Below the pieces are notes generated by a model, which did not search any database, had not been told where the DNA came from, and worked only from the letters and a program-made list of their open reading frames with translations. DNA of 64,000 nt, taken from Dermatemys mawii. Taxonomy: Eukaryota; Chordata; Testudines; Dermatemydidae. The stretch covers positions 19,266,699-19,330,698 of the forward strand of contig ML677348.1 in NCBI GenBank assembly GCA_007922305.1, in the 5' to 3' direction. A program made the position numbers and the translations under genes. How positions within the stretch are numbered: the first letter of the stretch is position 1; every line of letters starts with the position of its first letter. Shown piece by piece: positions 23,399 through 34,929 of the stretch.

Positions 23399-24265
23399 GT
23401 ATCATTCCTTCACCCAGCATGTGTTAAATAGTCACATACCAGAACATGGGCTGGTATTCTTCACTGTTTTCTTAGGCAGTTTAAAAATGCTACTAAGTGA
23501 AAACTGTTTCAGAACTGTACAAAGAGTAGTAGTTTTCCTTTGGCATGGCAAATAAACCATCTGAATGATGTCTTTTCTTTCTCCCAACTCAAGCAAGATC
23601 TTTATTTAAAAATCCATTTTAACTAATTAATCAGTAGCACATGCACAGAGCACGGATATTCAAGACTGCAATTTTCTTAATTCCTGAAGGGCTTTCATTC
23701 TTTATCCAGCATCAACAAAGCTATCACTGGAGATACAAAATACCTTATAGTGCAGACTTAGCATCAGCAGCTTATTATATATTAAAGTCAGAAATAGACC
23801 ACCCCATCTCACAAAAGATAAAAAAATAAATCTTTAAAATACTCCCCAGAACTGTAAAGGAATTCAACAGTTATTTTAAAAGAATGAGAATGTACCACTA
23901 AAGATCCACCCTTGTAAAGTGGGATAATACTACCCTACTTGACAAGGGCATCAAAAGCTTAATTATTGATAAAGCCCCTTCAGGCCTTGCATAAAAAGTG
24001 CTAGAGAAGTTCCAATTATAAAGAAAAGATAGAAGCAGTGATTTAAAAAGGGAAGAAGATAGATACACAAAAAGCAAGTAGACTAATAGCCAGTCATTAC
24101 TGCTTTTCAGAGGGATTTACTATTTCTCTAATGAAACCACTGAAGAATATGGAGGGCAGATTACACTAAGAATAGGAGTCAGTTTCATATTTAAGGTCTG
24201 GTTTTCTTTCTGTCCATTGATCCCTTATTTAAAAAAAGGCAGAGGCAAGATCTCTACTTCATCAC
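23399..24265. other. Unassigned stretch, no gene seen
   Basis: The interval is AT-rich. I recognise no gene or named repeat. Confidence 0.4.
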
Positions 24266-24270
24266 CACTC

Positions 24271-24835
24271 AGGGCTTGTTTATTTCTACCCAGCGGATCG
24301 GCAGGCAGCACTGATCCAGCGAGGGTCGATTTATTGCGTCTACCACTGAGTGCTCTCCCGTTGACTTTGATACTCCACCAGAACAAGAAGCACAAGCAGA
24401 GTCGATGGGAGAGCATCAGCTGTCGACTTACTGCAGTGAAGACACAGCAGTAAGTAGATCTAAGTACGTCCCCTTCAGCTATGCCATTCCCGTAGCTGAA
24501 GTCGCGTTATCTTAGGGCTGGTCTACCCTGGGGGCAGGAGGGAATCGACCGAAGATATGCAACTTCAGTTACGTGAATAATATAGCTGAAGTCAGAGTAT
24601 CTTCGGCCAACTTCCTTGTCATCCTCATGGCGGTGGCGGTCTGCAGCGTGCTCCCGATGACTCCAGCTTGCAGCAAGCTGGAGTTCCGGAGTTGACAGGG
24701 GCGCCATTGGCGATTGATTTCTTGCGTCTTAACAAGATGCAATAAATAGATCGCCGAAAGATCAATTGCTCTCCGGCGAGTAGTGAAGACATACCCTTAG
24801 ACTGACCCCACGCAGTAGTGTAGACAAGCCCTCAG
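24271..24835. mobile_element. Outer Harbinger-like MITE, interrupted by a second copy
   Basis: The left part (from about 24271, agggcttgtttatttctac) and right part (to about 24831, tagtgtagacaagccct) form one element. It has typical internal blocks such as 'gatcggcaggcagcactgat' and 'gtcgatgggagagcatcag'. The element at 24515-24796 sits inside it. Confidence 0.75.
24515..24796. mobile_element. Inner Harbinger-like MITE nested in a related copy
   Basis: TTA duplications flank it at 24512-24514 and 24797-24799. The ends are gggctggtctaccctggggg at the left and tagtgaagacatacc at the right. An internal inverted pair (cttcagttacgtgaataata / tagctgaagt) and a 'gcaataaatagatcgcc' block tie it to the same family. 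Confidence 0.85.
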
Positions 24836-27800
24836 ATGTGACTGCAGGGACACTTCAAGTCTGCAGATAAACCAGATATGTTACTGAATACCAAAATTTA
24901 GGGCACTCTACAACTCATTTGCTATATTTAGAGGAGAATTGCAGGGGAGGGGAAAAGTGTCAGTAACTTAAACCAAACCCCTGCTATGCAGCATGATGCT
25001 CAGCTCAAGACAACTTATTGACATTACTATGAGGGGGAGAAACCTTATTTGCTGTGACCAAAAGATCAGTTTCAATATGGACCGTCTCCTAGGACTGGAC
25101 AGGGGAGAAGAGTAGATGAAGACAGTGGCTACAAGCTCCAATTTTAAACAACAAAATGGAGCAGCTCAAATATGTGAAAATCTATTCACATTTCCTTAAA
25201 AAGAGAGAGAGAAAGAGAGAGAGAGATTGGACTGTTGCAACTCAGGAGATCAGGGTTCTATTCCTAGCTCTGATGCAGATGACAGGTTGGCCAATTCGCA
25301 CTGTGGTTCTACTTGGAAAAGTGACAGTAGGAATTCTGTTGTGTTGTGCCATTGTTTATTCTTGCCAAGATTTCTCTAAGGAAGAACTCAGTTTACAAGT
25401 AAGCATGTTTTTTTCTAGCTAGCAGGTTTAGCAAGTCACCCCAGCCTCAGTCAACCAGGCTTCTTCCTTCCCACACACAAGCACCCTTCATGAAGGTTCT
25501 GCAGGCCAAATTAGACTTTCACTTATACCTGTGCAACAATCTATAGGACTGCCCAGTTGTAACCAACTGGAACAATGTAAACCATTCTATTGACAATGCA
25601 CCAGAAAAAAAACTAACACTCAGCTACACTCTCTGCAGCAGAATCAGTGTGGCACTAAAAGCAGTAAAAATGACACTAATGTAGGAAGACTGAAAATACT
25701 GCATGATTCACCATTACCCTGCACAGTCATTCAGACTTGCAGACGGTGTAGGAAACTATCATTCTGAGTTCATGAACACCCACTTTGCACTGGTGTAACA
25801 GACCACATAGGGTACAGGGCAATGGTGAGTTACATCAACAGGGAGCTGTTGTAGTAAGGTGGTGCCATTTTATAGTAACTTGTCAGGGAAGTGCACTTTC
25901 ACCTCTGCCTAAAGTTACTACTGACATTTAGCCACAGCCTCAAGCTAGCCCTGTGTTAAAATATTTTTAGCCTGACCACTTTCACAATCACTTTTTGTAC
26001 AGATGCTTTCCATTGAAGTAACCATCTTACTGCAAAATTCTCTTCAAAAGTTAAGGTCATCTACCTCTAAGTACTTACAGGATAGAAAACTGGGTTAGAC
26101 ACTCTTTGGTTAAAATACCCGTGTTTCAAATATGCATTTTCCTTTTATATCACACACACACAGTTTTTTAGCAACCACCACAAAGAACCCTGAATAACAA
26201 TATTTGATTTGTGGGTCATCACTGAAATAGCCACAGGACCCAGAAACATTGAGAATTATCCCAGCAGGAATGGCACTAGTAAAAAAGTTTGTTAAAATAC
26301 TTTAAAATTATCAGCCTGGACTATGAAAAGTAGGTCAAGACAACAGATGATCCACTAGAAGGGAGAAAGTACTTTAAAAAAGTTTCATTTCCTGATTTAG
26401 ACTTTTTTTAAAAAAAACAACAACTTTATTTTTCAACATGACAAAGAAGGAAAACAAAGCATTATCAGGATTTCTGCTGTATGTGAATCAACACGATATT
26501 TTCCATTACAAAAGGTTATTAAAAGTTAGTCTTAGTCTACACTTCATTGTTGTTTATCAGGTATTGTTTGAGTTATAAGACTCGTGCCCATTAAGGGGGT
26601 TGTCATGTACATCTGCATTTCTCATTGTCATTCACTGTCCTCTTGACTGGAGAGGTTCATGGTAACTTTTATGAAAATTCAATACTAGGAAGCCACATAT
26701 ATGCAAACATCCAAAATGGTCTTTGATTTCTTGGCAACTCAGTAACGTCTTCTTAATAGTAGTGATCTACTGGGCCAGATCCTGTCACTATCCAAAAGTG
26801 TCACTAATAGGCCTAACCAGAATAGGGGGAATCCTTAACTGGTGTAGAATCCACCCTTTCCTGGTCACACACGTCAAGGAGGAAGGGATGGAACCAGAAC
26901 CTGCTACATTCCCACATTCCTAGAACTGCTACAAACTAGAGTAATTTAAGAGCAGTCAAGAGGCTACTCTAATTTTTGGTGCAGGCCAATCTGGCAGTGC
27001 ACTGTCACCACGCCTTTGCAAGCCCTCACCCTAGCTTTTCTTCACATTTGGCAAGTGCTGAAAAGTTGTTTGCACTATTTTAGTTAAGAATTCCAGCCTA
27101 TTTGTTTCTGAAGAGTAATTCAGTCTTTTCTTTATTTTTGTAATTGGGACACTACTAATTAACTGACCTTTCATTACAGCCTACCATGTTTTGCATAGCA
27201 GACCCTTTTTAATATTACATTTATCAAGTTCAGAGCATTGAAGGACAGTTTTATTGGTTCTTCTCTTAGGGGGGATCCTGCAAGAGGAGATAATACACTA
27301 AACTAATGGTGATTTCATAGATAAAAAGAGTGGGACAGGGCATGATCTGTGATATTTTTATAATGCTACTTTCATCTAATTGAAAGATTGTATCTGCAGT
27401 TTTTGCTTGCTGAAATAATATGGAGTCATTCAAATTTAGATTTCTCCAACCATCTATAAAACCTTCTAAAGGAAGGCGAAGAGAAGGCTCTGTGGGCCCT
27501 GTTTATTATTTCACTTGCTGTTGTCATATTTAAAGTAATCTTTGTGGTATTCTGCAATAAGTGCAAGAACCTTTATTTAGGTACTCCCTTTATTCCCAGT
27601 ATGGTTCATTTTTTTTCCCCATTATGCCTATCTTTGTTATAGAAATTGTCTTGCACATCTTTAACCGATTGATTCTAGACTACATATTCAATATTGCATC
27701 CGTATTCTCACATGCTCCAGTAAAGGGTTAATAGAGGAAAACAAGAACTTGGCTTCTGTATTAAATGACTGCAGGAAAAGGAGGGAAACTGATTTTTTTA

Positions 27801-27915
27801 AAAATGTATAAAATTTGACAGTTGCAATTTCAAATAAAAGAGAAATAGGAAGAGTACTAATGTCTGCATGTCTCTCTTCCCAGATTCAGAAAGGTAGGTA
27901 GAAAGGAAACAGGCT
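24836..27915. other. Unassigned stretch downstream of KCNRG
   Basis: About 3 kb with no supportable exon. It holds a (GA)n microsatellite at 25201-25226, a CA patch near 26150, and a weak SINE-like B-box match (ggttctattcc, near 25254). The part nearest 27915 is expected to be KCNRG 3' UTR. Candidate minus-strand polyadenylation signals (tttatt on the plus strand) occur near 27572 and 27590, but I cannot choose between them. Confidence 0.4.
25201..25226. repeat. (GA)n microsatellite
   Basis: A 26-bp run of alternating GA with one AAA interruption. The 88-codon frame that runs through it is not a gene. Confidence 0.9.
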
Positions 27916-28168
27916 TCATTTCTGCTTGTGCATTGGAGTTAACTTCATCTGTGCTCCACCAGTGCTTTCTGGGCTTTGGTTGGCAGTGAGAAAAAGGGCT
28001 TCTGGCCTCTTTATCCTTTCAAAACTGTAGCATTCAACTTTTTCTTCAGTGGAGACTGTTATAGTGCTTACAAGGTGAAATCTTTCTTTATGTAAAATGT
28101 CAACAAGTAGGCCTAGTACGTTAGTTCCATTAATCAGCTTTCTATGATCAGGTTTTATAGAGACATAC
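27916..28168 (-). CDS. KCNRG: KCNRG exon 2 (C-terminal part)
   Basis: KCNRG is a soluble protein with a Kv-channel T1 (BTB) domain; in mammals it dampens Kv channel assembly in the ER. This last coding exon reads 'YVSIKPDHRKLINGTNVLG', then 'GFHLVST'-like and 'ECYSFERIK' blocks, which match the C-terminal half of the family. A splice acceptor (ctctttctctag) ends at 28169. The first coding base, 28168, completes an AG|G arginine codon with exon 1. The stop is TGA at 27918-27916. The tail after 'ECYSFERIK' is variable in the family. Reading this exon alone gives an intact frame. The lesion is in exon 1, so whether a full protein is made is open. Confidence 0.92.
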
Positions 28169-28236
28169 CTAGAGAAAGAGATAAGCATGATTATGAGTTA
28201 ACATCCTTCTTGGAGGATGGAACCATGTTTTTAACA

Positions 28237-28321
28237 GGCCAAATTCTCAGCTGATGTAAATCAGCATGACTCCATTGCCTGCAACAGAGCTGCACTGATT
28301 TACATTAGCAGAGAATCTAGA
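28237..28321. repeat. Small palindromic MITE-like repeat
   Basis: Arms aattctcagctgatgtaaat and atttacattagcagagaatc pair around a short loop containing 'gactccattg'. This type of short palindrome ('ggccagattctca...tgtaaatc') recurs widely in turtle DNA. Confidence 0.65.
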
Positions 28322-28328
28322 TTCGTTT

Positions 28329-29941
28329 TAGGGCTGTCGTGTAATTTAAAAAAATAATGGCAATTAATCACACTGTTAAACAATAGAATAATATTGCAAT
28401 ATTTTTGGATATTTTCCACATTTTCAAATATATCGATTTCCATTACAACACAGAATATAAAATGTATAGTCCTCACTAGTTTTGATTACAAGTATTTGAA
28501 CTTTAAAAATCCAAAGTAAGTAGTATTTTTAATTCACCTATTACAAGTACTATAGTGCAATCTCTTTATCATGGATGTTGAACTTACAAAGGTAGAATTA
28601 TGTACAAAAAAACTGCATTCAAAAATAAAACAATATAAAATTTTAGAGCCTGCGAGTCCACTCCCAGTCCTCTTTCTTGTTCAGCCAATTGCTCAGACAA
28701 ACAAGTTTATTTACATTTGCAGGAGATAATGCAACCTGCTTCTTGTTTACAGTGGCACCTGAAAGTGAGAAGAGACATTCACATGGCATTATTGCAGCTG
28801 GCATCGCAAGATATTTATGTGCCAGATAAAGGGACATATGAATATTTAGTGTATGTTTCAACCGCCATTCCAGAGGACATGCGTCCATTCTGATGACTGG
28901 TTCTGCTCAATAACAGTCCAAAGCAGTGCTGACTGATGAATGCTCATTTTCATTATCTGAGTCAGAGGGCACAAGCAGCAGGTTGATTTTCTTTTTTGAT
29001 GGTTTGGATTCTGCAGTTTCCACATCAGAGTGTTGCTCTTTTAAGACTTCTCAAAGCATGCTCCACACCTCATCTCTCTCAGATTTTGAAATGCACTTCG
29101 GATTCTTAAACCTTGGGTCAAGTGCTGTAGCTATCTTTAGAAATCTCACATTGTACATCTTTTTGTTTTGTCAAATCTGCTGTGCAAGTGTTCTTAAAAT
29201 GAAGATGTGCTGGGTCATCATCCGAGGCTGCTATAAAATGAAATATATTGCAGAATGTGGGTAAAACAGAGCAGGGTACATACAATTCTCCCTTAAGGAG
29301 TTCAATCACAAATTGAATTAACACATTATGTTTTTAACAAATGTCATCTGCATGGAAGCATGTCCTCTGGAATGGTGGCCAAAGCATGAAGGGACATACA
29401 AATGTTTAGCATATCTGGTACATAAATACCTTGCAATGCCGGCTACAAAAGTGTCATGTGAATGCCTCTTCTCACTTTCTGGTGACACTAAATAAGAAGA
29501 GGGCAGCATTATCTCCTGTAAGTATAAACAAACTTGTTTGTCTTAGCAATTGGCTGAACAAGAAGTAGGACTGAGTAAACTTGTAGGCTCTGAAGTTTTG
29601 CATTGTTTTGTTTTTGAGTGCAGTTATGTAACAAAAAACCTACATTTGTAAGTTGCACTTTCACAACAAAGACTGCACTACAGTGCTTTTAGGAGGTGAA
29701 TTGAAAAATACTATTTCTTTTGTTTATAAATATTTGCACTGTAAAAATGATAATCAAAAATATATACTTTGATTTCAATTACAAACAATACAATATATGA
29801 AAATGTAGAAAAACATAAAAAATATTTAATAAATTTCAATTGGTATTCTATTGTTTTACAGTGCTATTACAACTGCAATTAATCGCAATTAGTTTTTTTG
29901 AGTTAATCATGTGAGTTAACTGTGATTAATTGACAGCCCTA
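28329..29941 (-). mobile_element. Fold-back hAT element with ~570-600 bp inverted arms
   Basis: The ends TAGGGCTGTCGTGTAATT and AATTGACAGCCCTA are hAT-type. The left arm (28329-28898) and right arm (29341-29941) are long, imperfect inverted copies. For example ccattccagaggacatgc at about 28864 pairs with gcatgtcctctggaatgg at about 29357. Both arms carry the 3' end of a minus- or plus-strand transposase, including 'ECLFSLSGATVNKKQ' and 'LSPANVNKLVCLSNWL' from the hAT dimerisation domain. The loop (28899-29340) holds an internal transposase fragment ('ASDDDPAHLHFKNTC', minus strand). All frames are broken. Confidence 0.85.
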
Positions 29942-32139
29942 GGTAGTTTTCTAAATATATTAATTCTTTACCTCATTAAAAGCACAGCTACTTTTTGCGA
30001 TTTGACCAGTTATATTTTTACAGAATAGATACTTTGTTTTTCCACTATGAAGTTCACTTTTTCCTTACAAGTGATTGTAACAACTCTTAAATTTTGTTTA
30101 TTTTAATGGAGGGGAAATGACTGACATAATGCATAATGTACAGCAGTTTCTCAAATAAGAATAATCAAACTGTGGCAAGGACAGCAAAACTGGGTTCATT
30201 TAAATAGCAGCACTTTTCATTACAAAGCACCTCTCCCTATTAACAGTGAAGTTTACTGCTCAGTTGCCTCACACAGCAGCTTTTTTAATAATTATGAAAA
30301 TTATTTACAAGTAAATTGATTTTACTCGGAATAAAGTACAGGAAGTTTAAAAATTCATCCAGACACCAGAAGGAACAAAAGCCATGTAAAAAAGAAAAAA
30401 AACTGTTAGAAAATAGTATAAATTGACAGGCAGAATTGCTCCACAGTTCGTGAAAAAAAGTGCAAAGGTCCACAAAAAGTACTAAAAAGTAAAGATTCCA
30501 TACAATCACAAAGAATTGATTAGAGATAAATTAACCACACAATCAAAAACTGATTTGTTTGTAAGATTTTTTGTCTGCAGTTCAACAGAAAAGTGTAGCT
30601 TGATTAGTGAAGGTCAGAAAAGAGGTTATAATAGACGTATCACTGTTTAAGTTGCCATAACCTACACTGATGTACAGTTAGTCCAATAAACTATAAGTTA
30701 TATACCATTTAAATGCCATCTCATGTATGCTATGTGAGAAAGCTCAGGATGAGCTTTTTACTATTATTCAGCTAAAGAAAGTCAAAATATAAAGCTAAAC
30801 TTTACTGAATTTTTTAAACCCAGCATTCTCTCAATTGTTTCTTGAAATGTATGAATTAAAGAATAACCCTACTGCAACTATTCCAGTGAAGTGTCCATAA
30901 AAATCCAGGCATTCCAAGAGCCATGGAGGATAAACTAGGTTATCTTTTCCTGTATGGAGACAAATTCCAACTGCATAGTAAAGACACTCTTTAGAGCTTC
31001 TAAAAACCATTATAAACTATGTAACTAGAGACTGATGTGGCTAGTATAGAGATCACTGATTTCCCATTGAAATTAAAGGCAAGAGGACCAAGCTCTTAAA
31101 CCCCCACACTGCCTCCAAACTCATGTAATGAATACAATTCATATTCTTCAAAACAAAAACCCATATCTATAGTTAAGGAACAAGAAAAGTCTATTATCTT
31201 AACTCCACCTTTGTTCTCCATCCCCACTTCTGTCATTCTGGTTTTCCTTCTCCAAAATGAAACTATGGGGTGTGTTTGTAGTCGTTTTAATTATCTTCCC
31301 CTCCTCCCTTCCCCAGCTTATTCCATATTTATCTTGGATAAAGGTCTTATGGGCAAGTTTTCCCAGTTTGTAGGTTACAAGCATTATAGATGCTTATGAG
31401 CACAAGAGAATGGCATTTTATAATTTTCAAAATTTGTACTGGCCCACATTCGGACTCAGCAACCTCATTAATGAGAGAGATCAGCTTCCTTCTTTCCTCA
31501 GAAAAAAGTGACCCTGCATCCTCTGAGTTAAACATCTCAAAGTAGAGGTGGTTAAGATAAAGTATTTTTCTACTATTAGAAATCAGTTGAAACAATTAGG
31601 AACATCTTCAGTGATTTCCCATTATTACGTCAGATGACTCACAGACTTCGTTTTCAGTAATCAAACATTCTGACTACTACAGGAGACATGAACCCATTAT
31701 ATGTTGTTAGGCTGACAGAACATCAAGGCAGCTACCTATGGGACAAACAGTAGGATCTAGGCAGAGAATCAAGAGCACAAAATATTACTGCTGGCAAGTG
31801 GTGGTTCTTCTATATTTTAATTTTGCATTTTCCCATGGTTTCTAGGTGTGACTCAGTCGTCTCATTGTACAGTCACACTGAAATATAGAAAGAGCAAAAA
31901 GGTGAGAGGAAGGTCAAATGAATTAGGAGAATAAGATGTTTTTAAAAATCCATTAGAAAAGTGAAGGAAACTTACAAGAAGTTAGATCAGTATAACAGGA
32001 GCTAAATCAGTCACTTCTTGGCATTGAGCCATCAATTGATTATCCCATGATCTCACCACAGTGTAGCAAATTGCACATATTTTATGAAGTAGAAGTCTTG
32101 GAATCATTTCAAGAAAGGAAAGCCACACAAGGTGAATAC

Positions 32140-32718
32140 CTTGCCACTAACTGGTCACCAGCAGAATAGTCAGTGCCACATTGAAAAACCAGGTCATGAT
32201 GAGATGGTCTCTCCAAAGGAAGTGGAGTGAGGAGCTTCTGGGAAGGGAAAGGATTATTATTCCAGTTCTGTCTCAAGGACTGCTCTGTAAACATAGTGAC
32301 CCGTCCAGCCAGTACCTCAATAGTGTTGCTGCAAGAGCCAAAGACTCGGAAAAAGGCCTGAGTTTCCTGGAGCAAGAAGCGCACTTCCAAGATCTCTGGT
32401 CTCGGCTTCAGCAAGTTTTCCTGGCTCAGCAGATCAGCCAGGGAGTGGAGCTCATAGAAGTCTGCCTCTCTTTGCAGTCTCTGATAGTCTGAAAAGTCAC
32501 TGGGCAGAGAAAGCTGGAGTGTCCTCAAAAAAATCTAGGATGTAATTAAAGTTCCATCTCTGTCCACAAAAGAATTGTCCATTCACCAGCCTTAATTCAT
32601 GGTCACTGCCATTCAACATACGTGCTAAGCTGGACTCTGGGAACCTCTGCAGGGTGGAAGCCCATGTTGTAAATTTTGAGCCTCCCACATTCAGAATGGC
32701 CACTTCTTGATTGCTCAT
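32140..32718 (-). CDS. KCNRG: KCNRG exon 1, T1 domain, with frame-breaking indels
   Basis: The start ATG is at 32718-32716, chosen because 'MSNQEVAILNVGGSKFTT' aligns with the family N-terminus; the open frame upstream to 33027 is unrelated. The T1 domain follows ('SSLARMLNGSDHELRLVNGQFF', given here only as its conserved frame). Three small indels then cluster in about 45 bp. An extra base in an A4 run (32568-32571, plus strand) and a loss of about four bases near 32548-32551 together replace the conserved 'VDRDG' segment but restore frame. One extra base in an A7 run (32527-32533) then shifts to a stop at 32497. The downstream frame is otherwise intact ('PSDFSDYQRLQREADFYEL', then 'FFRVFGSCSNTIEVLAGR') up to the donor at 32140/32139. 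It is either a decayed gene or an assembly error. It lies 2.2 kb beyond TRIM13 on the same strand, as in mammals. Confidence 0.88.
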
Positions 32719-34929
32719 TGTCTCTCCACCGACCAAGGTTAACACTGACCTATGTCTTTCTGACCAGACTATTCCTAAACTGTAAATCAACTGGGACTGC
32801 AAGTACCATTCAGTAAACTTCCTGCATGTTTGGGGTGAGGTGTGTCGCACCGTAGGGTTCCCAGGCAACAAGAAACATAAATACACAATTAAAGATAGCT
32901 GTTTGCAGGTCCTGGTTGCTTGGGAACATGGACTCTTGAAACAAAAATAAAAACATAAAAAATGAACAGCTTCCAAAGACTGCTGAAAAATGGTCGTCTG
33001 ACTCCAAGTTTTGAAAAACCTTGACAAAAACCAAGAACTATCCCCAAAAGCAAGACATTCAGTATAAATATTTGAGCTTTACAGAACCACAACAAAATGA
33101 TTTCATTTCTATACCACTGTGGGTGACTCACTGCTAAAAAAAAATAAAATAAAAAAAAAATTGTTAAATGTACTTTAAGGCAACTCCACAATCGTGCTCT
33201 GAAATGAGAATATTTCAGAGAAGTTGGAGGTGTATTTCACAAAATGTTTCTGATCGGAAAGGATTCGATGCTATGTTTGTATGAAATAGCCATAGAGAGA
33301 TATGGTAATGATTTACTGTTTCTTTATATATTCAGTTATCCTAGAATTAAGTCATGAAACTCACTAAACTAAATTCTTCCCTGATGCGCTGCAGCCAATT
33401 AAATCATATGGAGTAAGTCTACACTGCAACTGGAGGTGCAATTGCTGCATGAGTTGACATACCCACACCAGCTTTAATTTAGCTCGCAGTGCTGAGAATA
33501 GCAGTGAAGTCACAGTACCATAGGTTTCAGCTGAAGCTGTACAAGTCTGCCTGGGACCCTGGACACATACTTGTATTGCCCATGCTGCCATGTCATCACT
33601 GCTATTTTTAGATGTGCTAGCTAGCTTAAAGGTAGCATATGTATGCCAACCCATGCTCCAACAGCAGAGCAGAGATAAGGAGCATGGCCAATCTCAGGGC
33701 TAAGGAGTTTCCAAACACAACAAGACACGGCCAATGTTAATGAATGTGATTACACAGCAGGTTTACAAACAGCACCCCATCTCTTCAGCTGTTGAAGCTA
33801 TGATTGACTGATGTGGGGAGGCAGAGAAGAGAAGCTCCCCCTCCACCGGCCTCACATTGCTGGGAAGATTGTGTTTTAGGGAGGTTTGCTTCGTGGCTGT
33901 TGAGCAGGGTGGAACTGTCATTCTTTCACCTTAAAGAACAGGCTCTGTTCTTACTTCCTACCACCACCAAGGGGAACGGAATGGAGAAAACTCCCTAGTC
34001 CATGCATTCACCATATAAGTACTTTACGCTCATTGCCAGAATGAGCTGCACTGTGTCCCCAGTTGTGAGCAAGTGGATGCTTTTCCCAATTGGGAGCTTA
34101 AATTCTTTACATTAGAGGCACTTTTTAGAACGACAGAGTTTTGCAGGTGGCTTAAAAACAAACCCTGAATCCAACATGAAGATAGCTCAATACCTTGACA
34201 GATCTGTAGCAGGAAAAGTGTTATTGCACAGCATATAAGAGCACCTTGCAGCTTGTTCTGTCTCACTCACTTCCAGTTGTTTCTCTTTCTTATTGCAATT
34301 TGTTCAAGATCACTGCCCTGGAGACTTTTTTTTTTTTTAAATAGACCCTGTAATCAATATCCAATGTATATATAGTACTGCATATACCCAGGATGAGGAA
34401 TCAGTGACATTTAACATCTTCAGTTAGGAAGAGATTCCGAAGAAGAGTTAAAGTACCACTCTGTATTTTACAATGGATGGCCAATCTTTGGCAAACTTTG
34501 CAGTCTCTCTCTTAGCAATCAGAAGTGTCCTTCCTAATTTCAAAGAACCTCCCACAACAAAAAATGTTGATGTATTTAGAGATCAGCACTTTTTACTCTA
34601 GGACATGTAAAATCACTCATACAGTTATTTTCATATTTGACTATATACATTGTTAGTTTTGCCTTATATTTTGGTTAGAGCAAGGAAGTGCATTATTCCC
34701 AAAAACATTTTGAAAAGAGATCTCAGAAGCAAAAGTATGTTTTTCCAAAGTTCAGTTTCACCTTCCAGCATATCCATGCTTGAACTACATGAACAATAAC
34801 TCAGTAAACATTCTGAGTCTTAAATGCTTCAATCAGAAGCCAGAGGTTTTTTAAAAACTGTGCATGCACTATTATGTTTTCTGCACCAGAGTTCTGTTCG
34901 CTTCTGAATTTGTGCTTTGGTAGTGGACA
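32719..34929 (-). other. TRIM13 3' UTR / KCNRG upstream interval
   Basis: No further coding exon is seen. Part is presumably TRIM13 3' UTR and KCNRG 5' leader. It includes an A-rich run at 33136-33162. A region at 33413-33660 begins 'gtctacactgcaact' and may be a worn MITE, though this is weak. Confidence 0.5.

Larger units (their letters stand above)
28169..32139 (-). other. KCNRG: KCNRG intron
   Basis: The intron is bounded by a GT donor at 32139-32138 (caag|gtattc on the minus strand) and an AG acceptor at 28170-28169. It is about 4 kb and contains a small palindrome (28237-28321) and the 1.6 kb fold-back hAT (28329-29941). I recognise nothing in 29942-32139. Confidence 0.85.

Noticed and set aside
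25240..25330. B-box-like ggttctattcc as a possible SINE or tRNA
   Set aside because: The A box and SINE body are not convincing; kept only as a remark.
30205..30213. TAGCAGCAC, the first nine bases of miR-15/16, followed about 40 bp later by 'ctattaacagtg', which loosely recalls the miR-16 star strand
   Set aside because: The mature miR-15a and miR-16 sequences are essentially invariant in vertebrates; here the bases after the ninth do not match. The two halves do not pair into a proper hairpin.
32719..33027. Upstream in-frame extension of KCNRG exon 1
   Set aside because: The extra residues resemble nothing in the family. The conserved protein starts at the ATG at 32718, and an open frame of this length can occur by chance.
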